Positions 1 through 11,000 of a stretch of DNA of 64,000 bases are shown here, piece by piece. The position numbers and the translations under genes were made by a program. The stretch is from Astropecten irregularis (Eukaryota > Echinodermata > Asteroidea > Paxillosida > Astropectinidae). Under the pieces are notes generated by a model. That model searched no databases. It was given only the letters and a program-made list of their open reading frames with translations, and had not been told where the DNA came from. Each line of letters opens with the position of its first letter. Positions within the stretch are counted from its first letter, which is position 1. Location: positions 18,141,662 through 18,205,661 of the forward strand of contig OZ020252.1 of the NCBI GenBank assembly GCA_963971285.1. The letters run 5' to 3'.

Positions 1-75
1 AGAAGGATATGATGGGTTATCCTTCGTATCTAGAGTTGCGATCGATTGTAGGGCTTTGTGAAATCGATCCCAGAA
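1..75. repeat. MITE-like dispersed repeat fragment at the left edge
   Basis: The block TGGGTTATCCTTCGTATCTA and the following GATCGATTGTAGGGC match, in reverse complement, the block at about 51455-51510 (GCCCTATGATCGATCGTAAC...GATAACCCA). It ends with GTGAAATCGATCCCA, like GTGAAATCGACCCCA at 51575-51588. It is therefore one member of an inverted-repeat family, cut by the window edge and lying in a PA2G4 intron. Confidence 0.6.
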
Positions 76-414
76 CCCACAGAGGGCTCCCATCCTCTTT
101 GCACAAAAACCGTCTAACATGCTGAAATTGAAAGACAAAGTCTAGATTTTGAAGGACACATGTCTTCTAAAGACCTAGGCATTTGCTCTCTGGGACTGAG
201 TGGAAATGTGATACTTATGCTGCATAACGTTGGACGTAAGTGGATTGAGCAACGTTCCCGGCCAGAAATCATGTACCTAGGTGATGGTTAATGGGATAAC
301 AATTAACATGAACTAAGATATTTAGCTTAACAAATTCCCATCTTGTCTGCAAATTTCTCCATTTCTTTTTTTTTTTTCATATTACAGAACTTGATTCAAA
401 TGTTAACCTCTGAC

Positions 415-2013
415 CTTTCTTCATTTCTTTGTTCTTTTTGAAGATCTTGCTAGTCTCCTCCTCGATGAAGCTGTCTCCTAGATCACATAGTGATAGCACC
501 GTCTCCCCGGCAACCGCCTTGGCAACAACTGTCTTAAGAGCATCTAAAAACAGATACATAAATGAATACATTTACAGTAACGTAAAAAATAAAATCAGAA
601 ATTTGATAAGGTCTTTTCTTTTACATTTTGAGTAAACACAAAAGTTATGAAATTAGATGGTGTTCTTTCATTCTTTGTTTTAAAGAGAATGTTTATCTCA
701 TTCAATACTTATTAGCGTGCTACTCGAGGCAAGTCCGTTCATAAGCGACTCCTAATATTCTCTAACTTGGTTGCGCCAGCATTCTCGATCATCAATTTTT
801 TTTTTCCGGGCCCACAACCATTTTCGATGTGGAACAAAATGGCAATATCGATGAATATCGTTATGTTGAACAAGCACAGACAGATTCCCATTGTGGTCAT
901 GTCAATACCCTCTGTCAGTGTCAATACCACGCTTTTATTCAGGCCCTATTCTTTGACACTGAGCACGCACGATTGTGCTAGCGCTGTCATATAATGAAGG
1001 TCATTTACATCAGTTAAATGTTTACCCAATTTTTTTTTTCAATTGGAAATTGGATATGAGATTACCCGTTTTTGCCCAGCACCAACTATAACTAGCAATT
1101 TCGTCTATGAAATGTTGAATCTTCATTCCCGTTTAATCCCATAATAGAGTCCCTCAATAATAAAAGCCCTGCTCTCTTTCCACAAATTTAACCTTGCTAA
1201 TTAGTAATATTAATATTCAAGAGGACATTACCACCAACATATTTACCCGAGTTACTTTACGTTACAACAAGTGTTTTTATTTCCTTGAATATTGTGAGGT
1301 AGGGCCTAATAAAGTTCAATAGGCCTAGGAGTATTAAATAAATTATTTTTTAAACTGTCCAGGAAACCAGCTGGTTTGTGTATTGTGGTCCCCCATTTTG
1401 TCTTTTTCGTCAAAAATAAAACCAAGTAGGCCTAGGCCTAGGGCATAAGGTTAGGCAAAACAAAACAAGACACAAAATTAGGCCTATGCCCTAACTAATA
1501 TTAATATTTTTCATGGTTTACAAACAAAAATACAAGTTCAACAATGTAATTTCACAATCACAATAGTGAAAATGAAATCATTTCAACAACACGCATGGCA
1601 TGCAGGATCCAGGAGAGCCTAAGTAAAAACAGAAATGGAAATCTATTGCAACATCAGTTGCAAGAACACCGCACATGTTGCCCCCAATGCATGAGTCTGA
1701 TGCCCGTGCATGTACGTCACATTTGTACGCAATATTGAATAGGCCCTACACGAAGTGCAGTAAATTGAGGATAAAAAATGGCATGCTTTATTGTTCGTAG
1801 GCTAGAGAGATTTAAATCCAGCTGTCATGCATTTCAAGTACTTTCCCGCCAAATGACACCTAGGAATTTCCCCGAGACCGAAGCCCACTGCTGACCGGGA
1901 CTCCTTCGAGTCCGATTCTACTCACTGTTGACAATTTCGCCGATGGTTTTGTACTTGGTGACCACATTATCTTGAGCCGCAGTTTGCTCATCTTCTGAAC
2001 CGCTGTCCGCCAT
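415..2013 (-). CDS. PA2G4: PA2G4/EBP1 (proliferation-associated 2G4), first two coding exons, partial
   Basis: Two minus-strand exons join in phase: exon 1 2013-1926 (ATG at 2013-2011, 29 codons plus 1 nt, donor GTGAGT) and exon 2 543-415 (acceptor TTTTTAG, donor GTCAGA). The product starts MADSGSEDEQTAAQDNVVTK, continues YKTIGEIVN, and exon 2 holds VLSLCDLGDSFIEEETSKIF then KKNKEMKKG. Human PA2G4 has the matching VVTKYK and VLSLCEKGD...EETGKIFKKEKEMKKG segments. The family has a catalytically inactive M24 methionine-aminopeptidase (pita-bread) fold and binds ribosomes, rRNA and ErbB3 in growth control. Only about 72 residues, the N-terminal arm and start of the fold, lie in the window. The next exon is not visible in 1-414, so the remainder is off the left edge. 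Identity is well supported by the two conserved blocks in the right order. Confidence 0.9.
1150..1265. repeat. Dispersed repeat shared with 21430-21535
   Basis: CTTTCCACAAATTTAACCTT, preceded by AAAGCCCTGC and followed by a TATTcAAGAGG-like block, recurs at 21430-21535 in the same order. This copy lies in PA2G4 intron 1, the other in GORASP intron 1. No coding content is seen. Confidence 0.6.
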
Positions 2014-2940
2014 GATTGAAATTTTGTGGTTTTTTATTTTTTCCACACGTGTTTCCCAGAATGCAATGCGAGGGACGTGGCGCGAAACTCGCAATTTCGG
2101 GTGGATGGGGGCTCGGGAGGGGTACTTGGATGTGGGCGGTGTTTATAACTCATGACGAGAAAGTTTTATTACTGACAAAACAAACATAACAATTTATTTA
2201 ACAAATAAACGAACTTTCTGGTTACCGCGGATGCACACGGTGGATATAATTTGTAGGCAAATACATGTAGCATATTTCGCGATCCTCTAAAATGACCATT
2301 CATAATTACGCTAATGCATTGAACCGGGTACTGTTTTTGTTATCACAATAACCAACATGCCTAAATTCGATCGGCCGCAACGACGGAGCCAGGCAGTCGG
2401 ATTCGGAGTTTGTTTATTACAATAACTTAGTAACTTCGCTGATATGATATTAGACCGGAATTGTGTGCAGTGAAGGTCTACGAAAAATGCATTATTGGAC
2501 AGATATAGCGCTGGGAAAAACTTTTTAAAATCCCGTGGACTGGCTATTCGCGAAAGGGTCTTTGTATAACCCGTGACATAGGTTTGGGTTTAGCCCACCT
2601 AGACTGGTTCCCGTTCCCCACAGTTGTCTCCTGACGTCTACGTCACTCGAGTATAATTTCATGCATTGGGATGGGAAATCCAGTCACATCCCTCTCAAAT
2701 CTACTGATGGACAGTACATTATTTGGGAATTTAGTCATAAATTGGGTATCGGAGAACCTGGCACATCACAAAATGATCTAGAAGGGTTTTTAGATAATGA
2801 AATGAAATTAATTCTTTTCCACATGAAAAATTGGGAAGACCGAAGACTAGTGAATGAGGAATGAATGTAATGGAGCAGGGCGCCCTCACGCCAAGCATGC
2901 AGCCGCCGGCCACGGAAAGCTCAGATCGAGCTTTTTCCAA

Positions 2941-3130
2941 AGCTTGAGACTTATTTTGCTACCGCCACTCATCACACAAAACGTATCTTGGGCCACATAC
3001 TAGGATCTTTGGCCACATGACGAAGCCGAAAAAGGCTCCAGTGCAACTTCGTCATTTATCTCAAGCCTTCCAAGTTCTGGGGACACTAAATGGCGGTGGC
3101 ATTTACTAGCAAAAGAAATCCCAAGTCTAT
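2941..3130. mobile_element. Degenerate foldback MITE (family with CTTGAGGCTAGGCTTGGGAC ends)
   Basis: It begins AGCTTGAGACTTATTTTGCT and ends with the inverse (AGCAAAAGAAATCCCAAGTCT). The centre has TTGGCCACATGACGAAGCC and the inverse CTTCGTCATTTATCTCAAGCC. Better preserved copies lie at 7626-7833, 12213-12410 and 27623-27820. Confidence 0.6.
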
Positions 3131-3291
3131 ATCATCGGCAAGCCTCCGTCATTGGTAAAGGCCCTGACAAGATGGAGAGGGGTCCTTAGTATATACGTAT
3201 GTTATTTCGGGGTGGGCTGAACTTAAGTTTTAGAAAGGATGAAGAGACGTTTATTTTCCCCGCAAATGATTTGATGACCACTGTGAGAGAT

Positions 3292-3383
3292 AGTCTGGTT
3301 CCCTGCCCAAAGATTCCCTGACGACTCTTATTAAAAATTTTACAGACAATACGGTCGGTGATTCTTGGTCTGGGAACCAGACT
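3292..3383. mobile_element. Short MITE with about 22-bp terminal inverted repeats
   Basis: AGTCTGGTTCCCTGCCCAAA at 3292 is mirrored by TTGGTCTGGGAACCAGACT ending at 3383. The total length is about 92 bp, with no coding capacity. Confidence 0.6.
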
Positions 3384-3711
3384 TTATACACCGATCCGAC
3401 GGCACGACGTACCATCCGCCATTAATGCGGTGTCCCCGTCCGCCCTTCGTGCGGCAACAATTGGATAATTTACGCTCTGTATGCCCCATGCCTGATTTTA
3501 TTTCATGTCTCGACGATAGAGGGCCGGCCGCGCAGTAGTAGTTTAAGATAGAGTAATGGTATATGACATGTTTTTATTATCTTTATCATAACACGGTTCA
3601 AAGTTTCCGGCAAGATCATTTTGCCTTGACCTCTTCACGAGAACCAGGCTGCTGTATAAAGTAACTTTGATAACCACTAACAGAAGAGCCCTGCCAAAAA
3701 TTATTGATGTA

Positions 3712-4150
3712 CAGTAAAACCTTGATAACTCAAACCTCAAGGGAATGAATGTAAACTTTGAGTTATCCAGACTTTGACTAACGCAACTTGGAATTGTTAA
3801 GTCGTCTTCATGCGGGTTTGGGGTTTGTGCACATAAAGTAGGGGGATTGACTCACAATAGAAGTGGCATGTTACATAGCCCAAATTACATGTACATGACT
3901 ACATGTACTTCATTTTCAATAATACATGTACCTACAGCACCTGATAAGGGCAGACTCTATCAGCTAGTTCCATTTTTTTTATTGTTCCGAGGGACAAAAA
4001 TTTGACTTAAGCAGGGTTTTGGCCACAGGTAATTTGACATACGGAAGTATTTATGTACACAAAAGCCTATTCTTTCGGCGGGAACGAAGCATCACTTTGA
4101 GTTAAGTGGACTTATGAGTTATCCAAGTTTGAGTTATCGAGGTTTCACTG
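3712..4150. mobile_element. Pogo/Tigger-like non-autonomous element, TA target duplication
   Basis: The left end is CAGTAAAACCTTGATAACTC and the right end, read inverted, is CAGTGAAACCTCGATAACTC. Both ends are flanked by TA (3710-3711 and 4151-4152), as in the Tc1/mariner superfamily. Ends of this form are typical of pogo/Tigger elements. It is about 439 bp with no transposase frame. Confidence 0.75.
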
Positions 4151-5057
4151 TATAAGGCTGTTGGGCCGGGGCACCCTGCCCGTCCCACCAAAAACAAAAA
4201 ACCCACGACACTCTGTTTTCCTTCCTCCATGGTTATCCTTGGAGTCTCCTCCAAAATTGAAGCCATGTAATCCCGTTATTTCACTCCTTTCCGTCAGTTG
4301 CATAGACCTGTATCCTGTGACCCAAATCCCGGTCACTGACAGTCATTCTTATTATGAGCCTATAGACTCATAGTCCATGACTCATGCATCTCTGTGGTGA
4401 AACAGTGAAACTTCTCATTAAGCATGAAGCATGATGACAATGTAATATTACACCGCCTCTTTGGTTTAGGGGTTGTGATCTTTGCAAGTAGGCCTATTAT
4501 TAATCCCAACACTGAACTGTAGCCTCAATTGAGACCATGGCAGCGTAAAATCAGACAAACCAGGAAGAATTTGGCTCCAATACCGGCGTGTCTGGTGATA
4601 TGGTCTGAGGTTTTGAACTGTTTCCGTTCATCAGTTCTTACATGTATTTCGTCGTCGTGTGCGTTTTTGTCAAACAATTGAGGAACTGGATCTGCATGGT
4701 TGACCGTTCGGAAGTGTGTCATATTTTTTACCCTCTTCGATCATAGTTTTCTATTAATAAACGCGCGCGTGGTTTATGCGGGAAAGGGCTTCAAGCTTCA
4801 CGGCCTTCGCTGGTACCAATCATCAGGCGCCAAGGATTTTACATGATTAGATGCCCACCAAGAACCGAGGTTACCGGGAACCGGCTGCAGGCTTCCTTCA
4901 CCGGCTAAAGTGTCGCGGTTTCTTTGGCTAATTTTATTTTATGAATGGGGCGACGGCTGAGTGTTAACGGACATGTATAACCTTGGTTGACGGAGTAAAG
5001 ACTGAAGCGAATAATTTGTGTTTCTTCGAAGAAAAAGCCTCGCAAATCACGGATGCT

Positions 5058-8000
5058 ATGATGAATAAGTGAGTGACTTTTGATTTCAATTTTAGTTTTC
5101 TAAACTTACCAAGAAGTTTGTCACTTTGTATAATTATTCTCTTGTCATGTACAATTGTTCTAGATGACTGGTTTGAGTTATTGTAAATTGTTATAACAAT
5201 TTATATTGTGTTGTATGGTTTATATTGTGATATATAATTCTCTCATTTCCGTCCTGTTTTGGTCAGCTTAGGCTAAGTATTGTCTTTAAAGGTACAGTAC
5301 ATGATTGGTATATACACAAGCAGAAATGATCACATATTTACGTATAACTTTCAGGGTATGAAGATGGTGCTGGTAGAAACATACCGTTAAAATATTTCCT
5401 TCTGAATGAAATGCTGTATTTATCCAGAATTTTTTAAAACAACGACTGAAAATAGTTTTGATATCGGGGAGATCAAAACTCCGATGAATAGATTTGAAAA
5501 TACCATGAGCGTTTTGGCATTGTTTTCTACAGTTTCCGATGATGATATGAGTGTGAACATTTCACAGGTTTGTTTTCATTCCATAAAATCAAATAAGGAA
5601 CAGTCTGCAGCTGTTATGTCACCTTTACCAATCCTATATTATGCTTTTAAACTAAAAAATGTTTTACTGCTTGAAATGAAAATACGATATAATGTATATG
5701 GGTAGGCCTAAGCATAAAGAGGTCATAATAGTGTTATGAATCACTCAATTTCACATGAACGGAAATTACAATATTGACGAGAACAATGGAAGTTATTCAT
5801 CATTGGCTTTACAAAGAAATGCCACATCCTTGAAATTAATCTGAAGCTCAAACAGCATTATTGTTCACGAACTGGGACATAGCTATATCCGATGATTATA
5901 TTGTTAAGCAGTGAAGTTTTCCTTTTCCCCTTTACATTATTTTTTTTTCGAAAGGTCACCTGTCATCTGTTTGATAGTGCTCGTGACGTCATGGGCAGTC
6001 AACTCCTTACCCGTCGTGAAATACGAGTACCATAATCACGCCATGATGACGTCATTGTTGACGTCACTGACGAACTTGTACCCAGACACTAGCCACATGT
6101 ACAGCATTGGAAAGTCGGTGCAAGGTAAGAATAATGACTAATTTTATATTTTTGACTAATATGAACAACTTTGAGATATTACCATAACGTGGCCGGCCGC
6201 CTGATGTATATTATAGCTCATTGCGTATGTTTGTATTGTGCGTCTGTTTTTTCGTTTATGCCCTGAAGAATTTAGCCTATATGGCTAGTATGATTGTATA
6301 TACAATACATCCGATACTGGTAAATAGTGCGTATATTACAAATAGTCCCGACAATTTCACTACCTTTCTTGATGTCAGATGAAATTGTTCGAACTTTGAG
6401 CAACAGATGACCAAAACTATATAAGACGCCGGTTTATGTATCCAATTTAACATTTACAGTTGCTCGCTTTAAGTCGCCAGACCATTAAAAAAATCCTGAT
6501 GGAATTTAATGCAATACGTATACGTGTACATGTATTTTCATTTTAAGTATCTGTCAGTGTCATAATCTGTCATTGAATAGAGTTATAATTCCAAACACGG
6601 CAACCTATACGAAGCCTTGCTGGTATCATATTCAACTTGAGTCCTAGGCGGAGAGACATGGTTGGTTACAGACTGTATTTGCCCAGGAGCATATGCCCCG
6701 TCCCGTAGCTGATGGGCTCGAACCCACAACCTTTAGAACTCACGTAGCTCACCCAAAGAGAGTCTACTTTGACGTAACACTAACAGACGTACCTAACCCC
6801 AACGTTCAAATTGAATCTTGCGGTTCTGCAGCACATAGCCAAAGGGGACGTGTAACATCCACACCCTTGTTAACTTGGCCCTTCCTTCCTACCTTCCTTC
6901 CTTCAAGTGATGGGTGGTATTTAATAACTCAACACACACACTCTCCACCCTATAAGCACCTGCATAGACCTGCACATCAGTTTCTATAGATACACTCACC
7001 CCCTTCCTACAATCATTCAAACCCCCTTCCCCTGTCCACTTCATCCCCACAGGCAGAGATTTGTGGGTCGTGTCTGTTGCTGGTGATAAGCCGCATGGTC
7101 GAGTGACAGGACGGCCAGAAGCCAAATACGTGGGCAACATGCATGGCAACGAGGTAAACACTATAAGAAAAAGCAACAACGAGGAAATCTTTACCTTGAA
7201 ACTCTTATATGAATGAGTGTATATAGAATGTTTGCTGATTATGTTAATTGTATGCATTGTGAGACATATCGTCATGAGCATGATGGTGCCCATGAATCAT
7301 GAGCACTTGTGATGTTGTGACGTGGTGCGGCTAGGCCCTTTCATTCGTCATTATGACGCCATGATTATGATCGAATGAACTTGTGTTTAGGGACTATTTT
7401 ATATAAGATATATATATCCTTAAAAAAAATTCAAAAGGTTATTATAGAAGGGGAATTCTTATAGATGGAAGTATTTCTTTTAACAAAGTTGATGATTTGT
7501 AAGATCTGCTTGCTTCGGAAACAAGTTCAGTGACGCCGAACTGTCGCGGTTTAAAATTGCGAGTCATCGTCTTGTCAAGGTCAAGGCATTGCAAAGATGG
7601 CTAGGATGTCGAAGACTGTAGGTCTTACGAGATGAGGCTTGAGGCTATAGGCTTGGCATTTATTTTGCTACTGCCATTTCATGTCCTAAATGAAATGAAG
7701 GGCTTGAGATACAAGGCGAAGCCTTTCTTCAGCTTCGTCATGTGGCACAATCCCTTTGTTTCGTTCTGTTGCGTTCACACAATGGCTTGCAGTAGAAATA
7801 AGTCCCAAGCCTAGCCTCAAACCAGGTTTCGTATAACTTAAGTTCCATGAGAGGCAATAATAATGTCGGTTTTTGTTTCCTTTTGTCAGGCCGTTGGCAG
7901 AGAGATCCTCTTGCATCTTATCGAGTACCTTCTCAAGGAATACCGGAGGGGCAACCGGGAGGTCAGGAGGCTCCTGGACACTACCAGGGTCCACATTATG

Positions 8001-11000
8001 CCCTCGATGAATCCGGACGGGTTTGAGGTCTCCAAGCAAAAATGCAGAGGAATCGATTTCAGGTATAAACTATAAAGCTATACTCAGAATGCTCAAAGCT
8101 TTATCGAACGATATAGTTGAACATTGGCTGCGTGTTTTACAAAGGCGGTACTCCGTACCATACAGAGTGTATCAATTATACTTCACAATAAAAATTATTG
8201 CTGAATCTGCTCTCACCATATATCACGCCCATTTATCTTTTTGTACCATTTGCCCAAATACCTATTTCATAGTCTGTGTCCAAGTGTGGGGAATGCTATA
8301 ATATTGATCTAAGGGTGTTTACGAAACGGAGACTCAGGCTCGGGCTCCAGCTTATAAGCTAAAAATATAGGTTGTGGTTTTTCATTGAAGCTGAAGCTTC
8401 CTTTCTACTTCCGAACGCAGCCAAAAGCCTACATTTTGATACCCGTTATTTTAGAATGGATTCACAAAATGGAGCCGGAGCCTGAGCCTGGTCGATTTAC
8501 AACAATGCGGCTCCATAAGTTTGCAACACGTTGGCCAATCACAATGCGCGGAATCGGTCGACCTATGCGCATTGGGTCGATAACTTCCGTGCAATTTGAT
8601 TGGTAAACACTTGAAGGCGTATCCATTGTAAATCGCCCGTAATGTTGGCTTGAGTCCAATTTACAGACAATAATGACCAAAACGTATTATAACCAACTGT
8701 ATGCAGTTGAAATGTTGCCAAGGGCTAAACAAACATGGTTGACAATGTGGAAATGGACGAACTTAATTGCCTTAATCATAAATTTTTATTGTATTGATTG
8801 TCAGGTTTCAAAGGAAAGGTAACCTATATTATTGCACAACCCAAAGTGTTTAAAACAATGCCATCACCTCATCACAAAGATGACACCGATATAACCTTTT
8901 CATTCATCCCGAAAGATCCAACGGCAACGGGTACGACCTGAACCGCAATTTCCCCGACTACTTCGAGCCGACCAGCGACCCTCTCCAACCGGAGACCAAG
9001 GCAGTGATCGACTGGGTTCAGGGCAACCAGTTCGTTCTCTCGGCCAACTTCCACGGCGGGGCTCTGGTGGCCAATTACCCGTACGACACGGGACCGTCCG
9101 GTGGGTTGAATTAAAACAAAGTTCATTCAATTGAGAAAGATCCTGCTAAAACCTTTGAGAAAGCTGCTACTAGGATCGGAACGCGTCAGGCCCTCCTAAC
9201 TCTAAGCAACCTCCCTTTTTGCAAGATGTAAATTCCTGTATGCTAACACGACTGACAAGTTTTTGTTTTATGTAATTTTTCTTTCGAATTTCTTCTGGCG
9301 ACAGAGGGGAAATTAACCGGGGAGACCCCGTACCACCGAAGTCCGGACGATAACGTCTTCCGGTTTCTGGCGAAGACGTACGCCAAGACGCATCCCAGAA
9401 TGCACGTGATGCGCGAAAACGCCTGCGGTCCGTACAGTGAGCCTGGCTTCGTGGATGGGATTACCAATGGAGCCGACTGGTACCCTGTTACAGGTACAGT
9501 ATAATTATACATGTATTAAGAAGTTGAACATTTTTCAAAACTTCCACTGCGTGCAGTTTCGGCTCCATGTCGAACATCAATGTTGAACTTTTGAAGTGTA
9601 AGGTATTCAAGCATAAGTTGTATTACGGTTTGGAAGTAGAAGTTCCCAGCTGAAATATGAGAAAGAACATGTCGGAGCCAAAATCAAGGTTTTGGAAACG
9701 CCCCTAAAACGTTTGGTTTACCGATGAACAAACCGTTTTTGTCTCCAAGTTAAGCGGTTTCATACTCCACAAGTATTCATTGTTTTATCATACAGAGTAA
9801 TGCGACCAAACTTGACGTTTTTCCTTAGGAAAACTGCTTTGGTCGCAAGGCACCCAAAATAAACACCTTTTGGAAAATAATGTTGTGTCTATATTATTGT
9901 AAACTGTGGTTAATGTCGCTTTGATGGCTTCCATAGTTTCTCCAACCCTTACTTGGCTAACACTCGGGCAGCCTGTGGCGTTGCAAATCAAGTGTCTTAA
10001 GCCCACCGCACACTATACGATCCGACATTCCGACTAGGACCCGACTGGTTTTTGGAAGGATCGCAAAGCATTCTGGGAGTCTTCTTAACCGTGATTGTTC
10101 CCAGTCGCTGACCCACTCTGATGGCCAGTCGGCAAGATTCGACTGTCGAATCACGGTTAAGACTCCCAGAATGCTTTGCGATCCTTCCAAAAACCAGTCG
10201 GGTCGTAGTCGGATCGTATAGTGTGCGGCGGGCTTTAGTTGCGCCACGAAAGCACAAGAGAAGGGGTCAGAGGCGGACACCATTTAGTGGAAGAAAGGGA
10301 AGTTGTTTGAGCAGGGTTTAAAGTGTAAGGGAAATGTTTCATTCGAGATGTGAGTTGGAAGAATTACGATTGTATCAATTTAAAGAATCCGCTCATATTT
10401 TGTTTGGCTGAGTAAAGTACTGTGTATAAATTTATTCTCAGACTAACCTCAACGAAAAATAAAGTCAACCTTTTAGCCTACTCATAATCAGTTTGAACCT
10501 TTGGGCCTAGGCCTAGTTTAACGTGCGGAAGACCCTGTCTTGTCCTGTTGGTTTGGCTCAGTGTATAATTATTTTGTGTCGGCGGTCATTCTCAGGTAAA
10601 GCGGGTTCCGGGATTACTGTACTTTCAACTGATCTTGGTCAACATTGAACGGGACAGCGGATGTCCGTGCAATAGTAAAGGCCTAGGCCTGTAGCCTTAT
10701 CAGTCCCAGACTTTGTGAACTAACAGCCTTACAGTTAACCTTCAAGTCGTTCATAATTTCATCAACCTCATGTCTTTTAATCCAGGCGGGATGCAAGACT
10801 TCAACTACATCTTTGGCGGCTGTATGGAGATCACGGTGGAGTTGGCCTGCTGCAAGTACCCAGCGGAGACCGAACTGCCCGGGCTATGGAGGGAGAATCG
10901 CGCCCCTATGCTTAAGTTCCTCAAACAAGCGAACAGAGGTAAAAAGGGCCGGCAAAGTTGAAAGTACCGACTTCAAGATCGATGAATGGTGTTTTTTTGT

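Larger units (their letters stand above)
2014..5057. other. Intergenic region between PA2G4 and the carboxypeptidase gene (divergent pair)
   Basis: No coding exon is recognised here. It must hold the promoters of both divergent genes. Open frames such as 2661-2864 have no recognisable domain. Most identifiable content is mobile: an inverted-repeat copy at 2941-3130, a 92-bp terminal-inverted-repeat element at 3292-3383 and a pogo-like MITE at 3712-4150. Confidence 0.6.

Noticed and set aside
2661..2864. 67-aa frame beginning MHWDGKSSHIPL
   Set aside because: No homologous domain recognised and no splice partner; it may be chance.
9957..10321. Overlapping open frames on both strands (up to 108 aa) that look alike
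   Set aside because: They read through a long palindrome, so the same peptides appear on both strands; this is a foldback transposon, not a gene.
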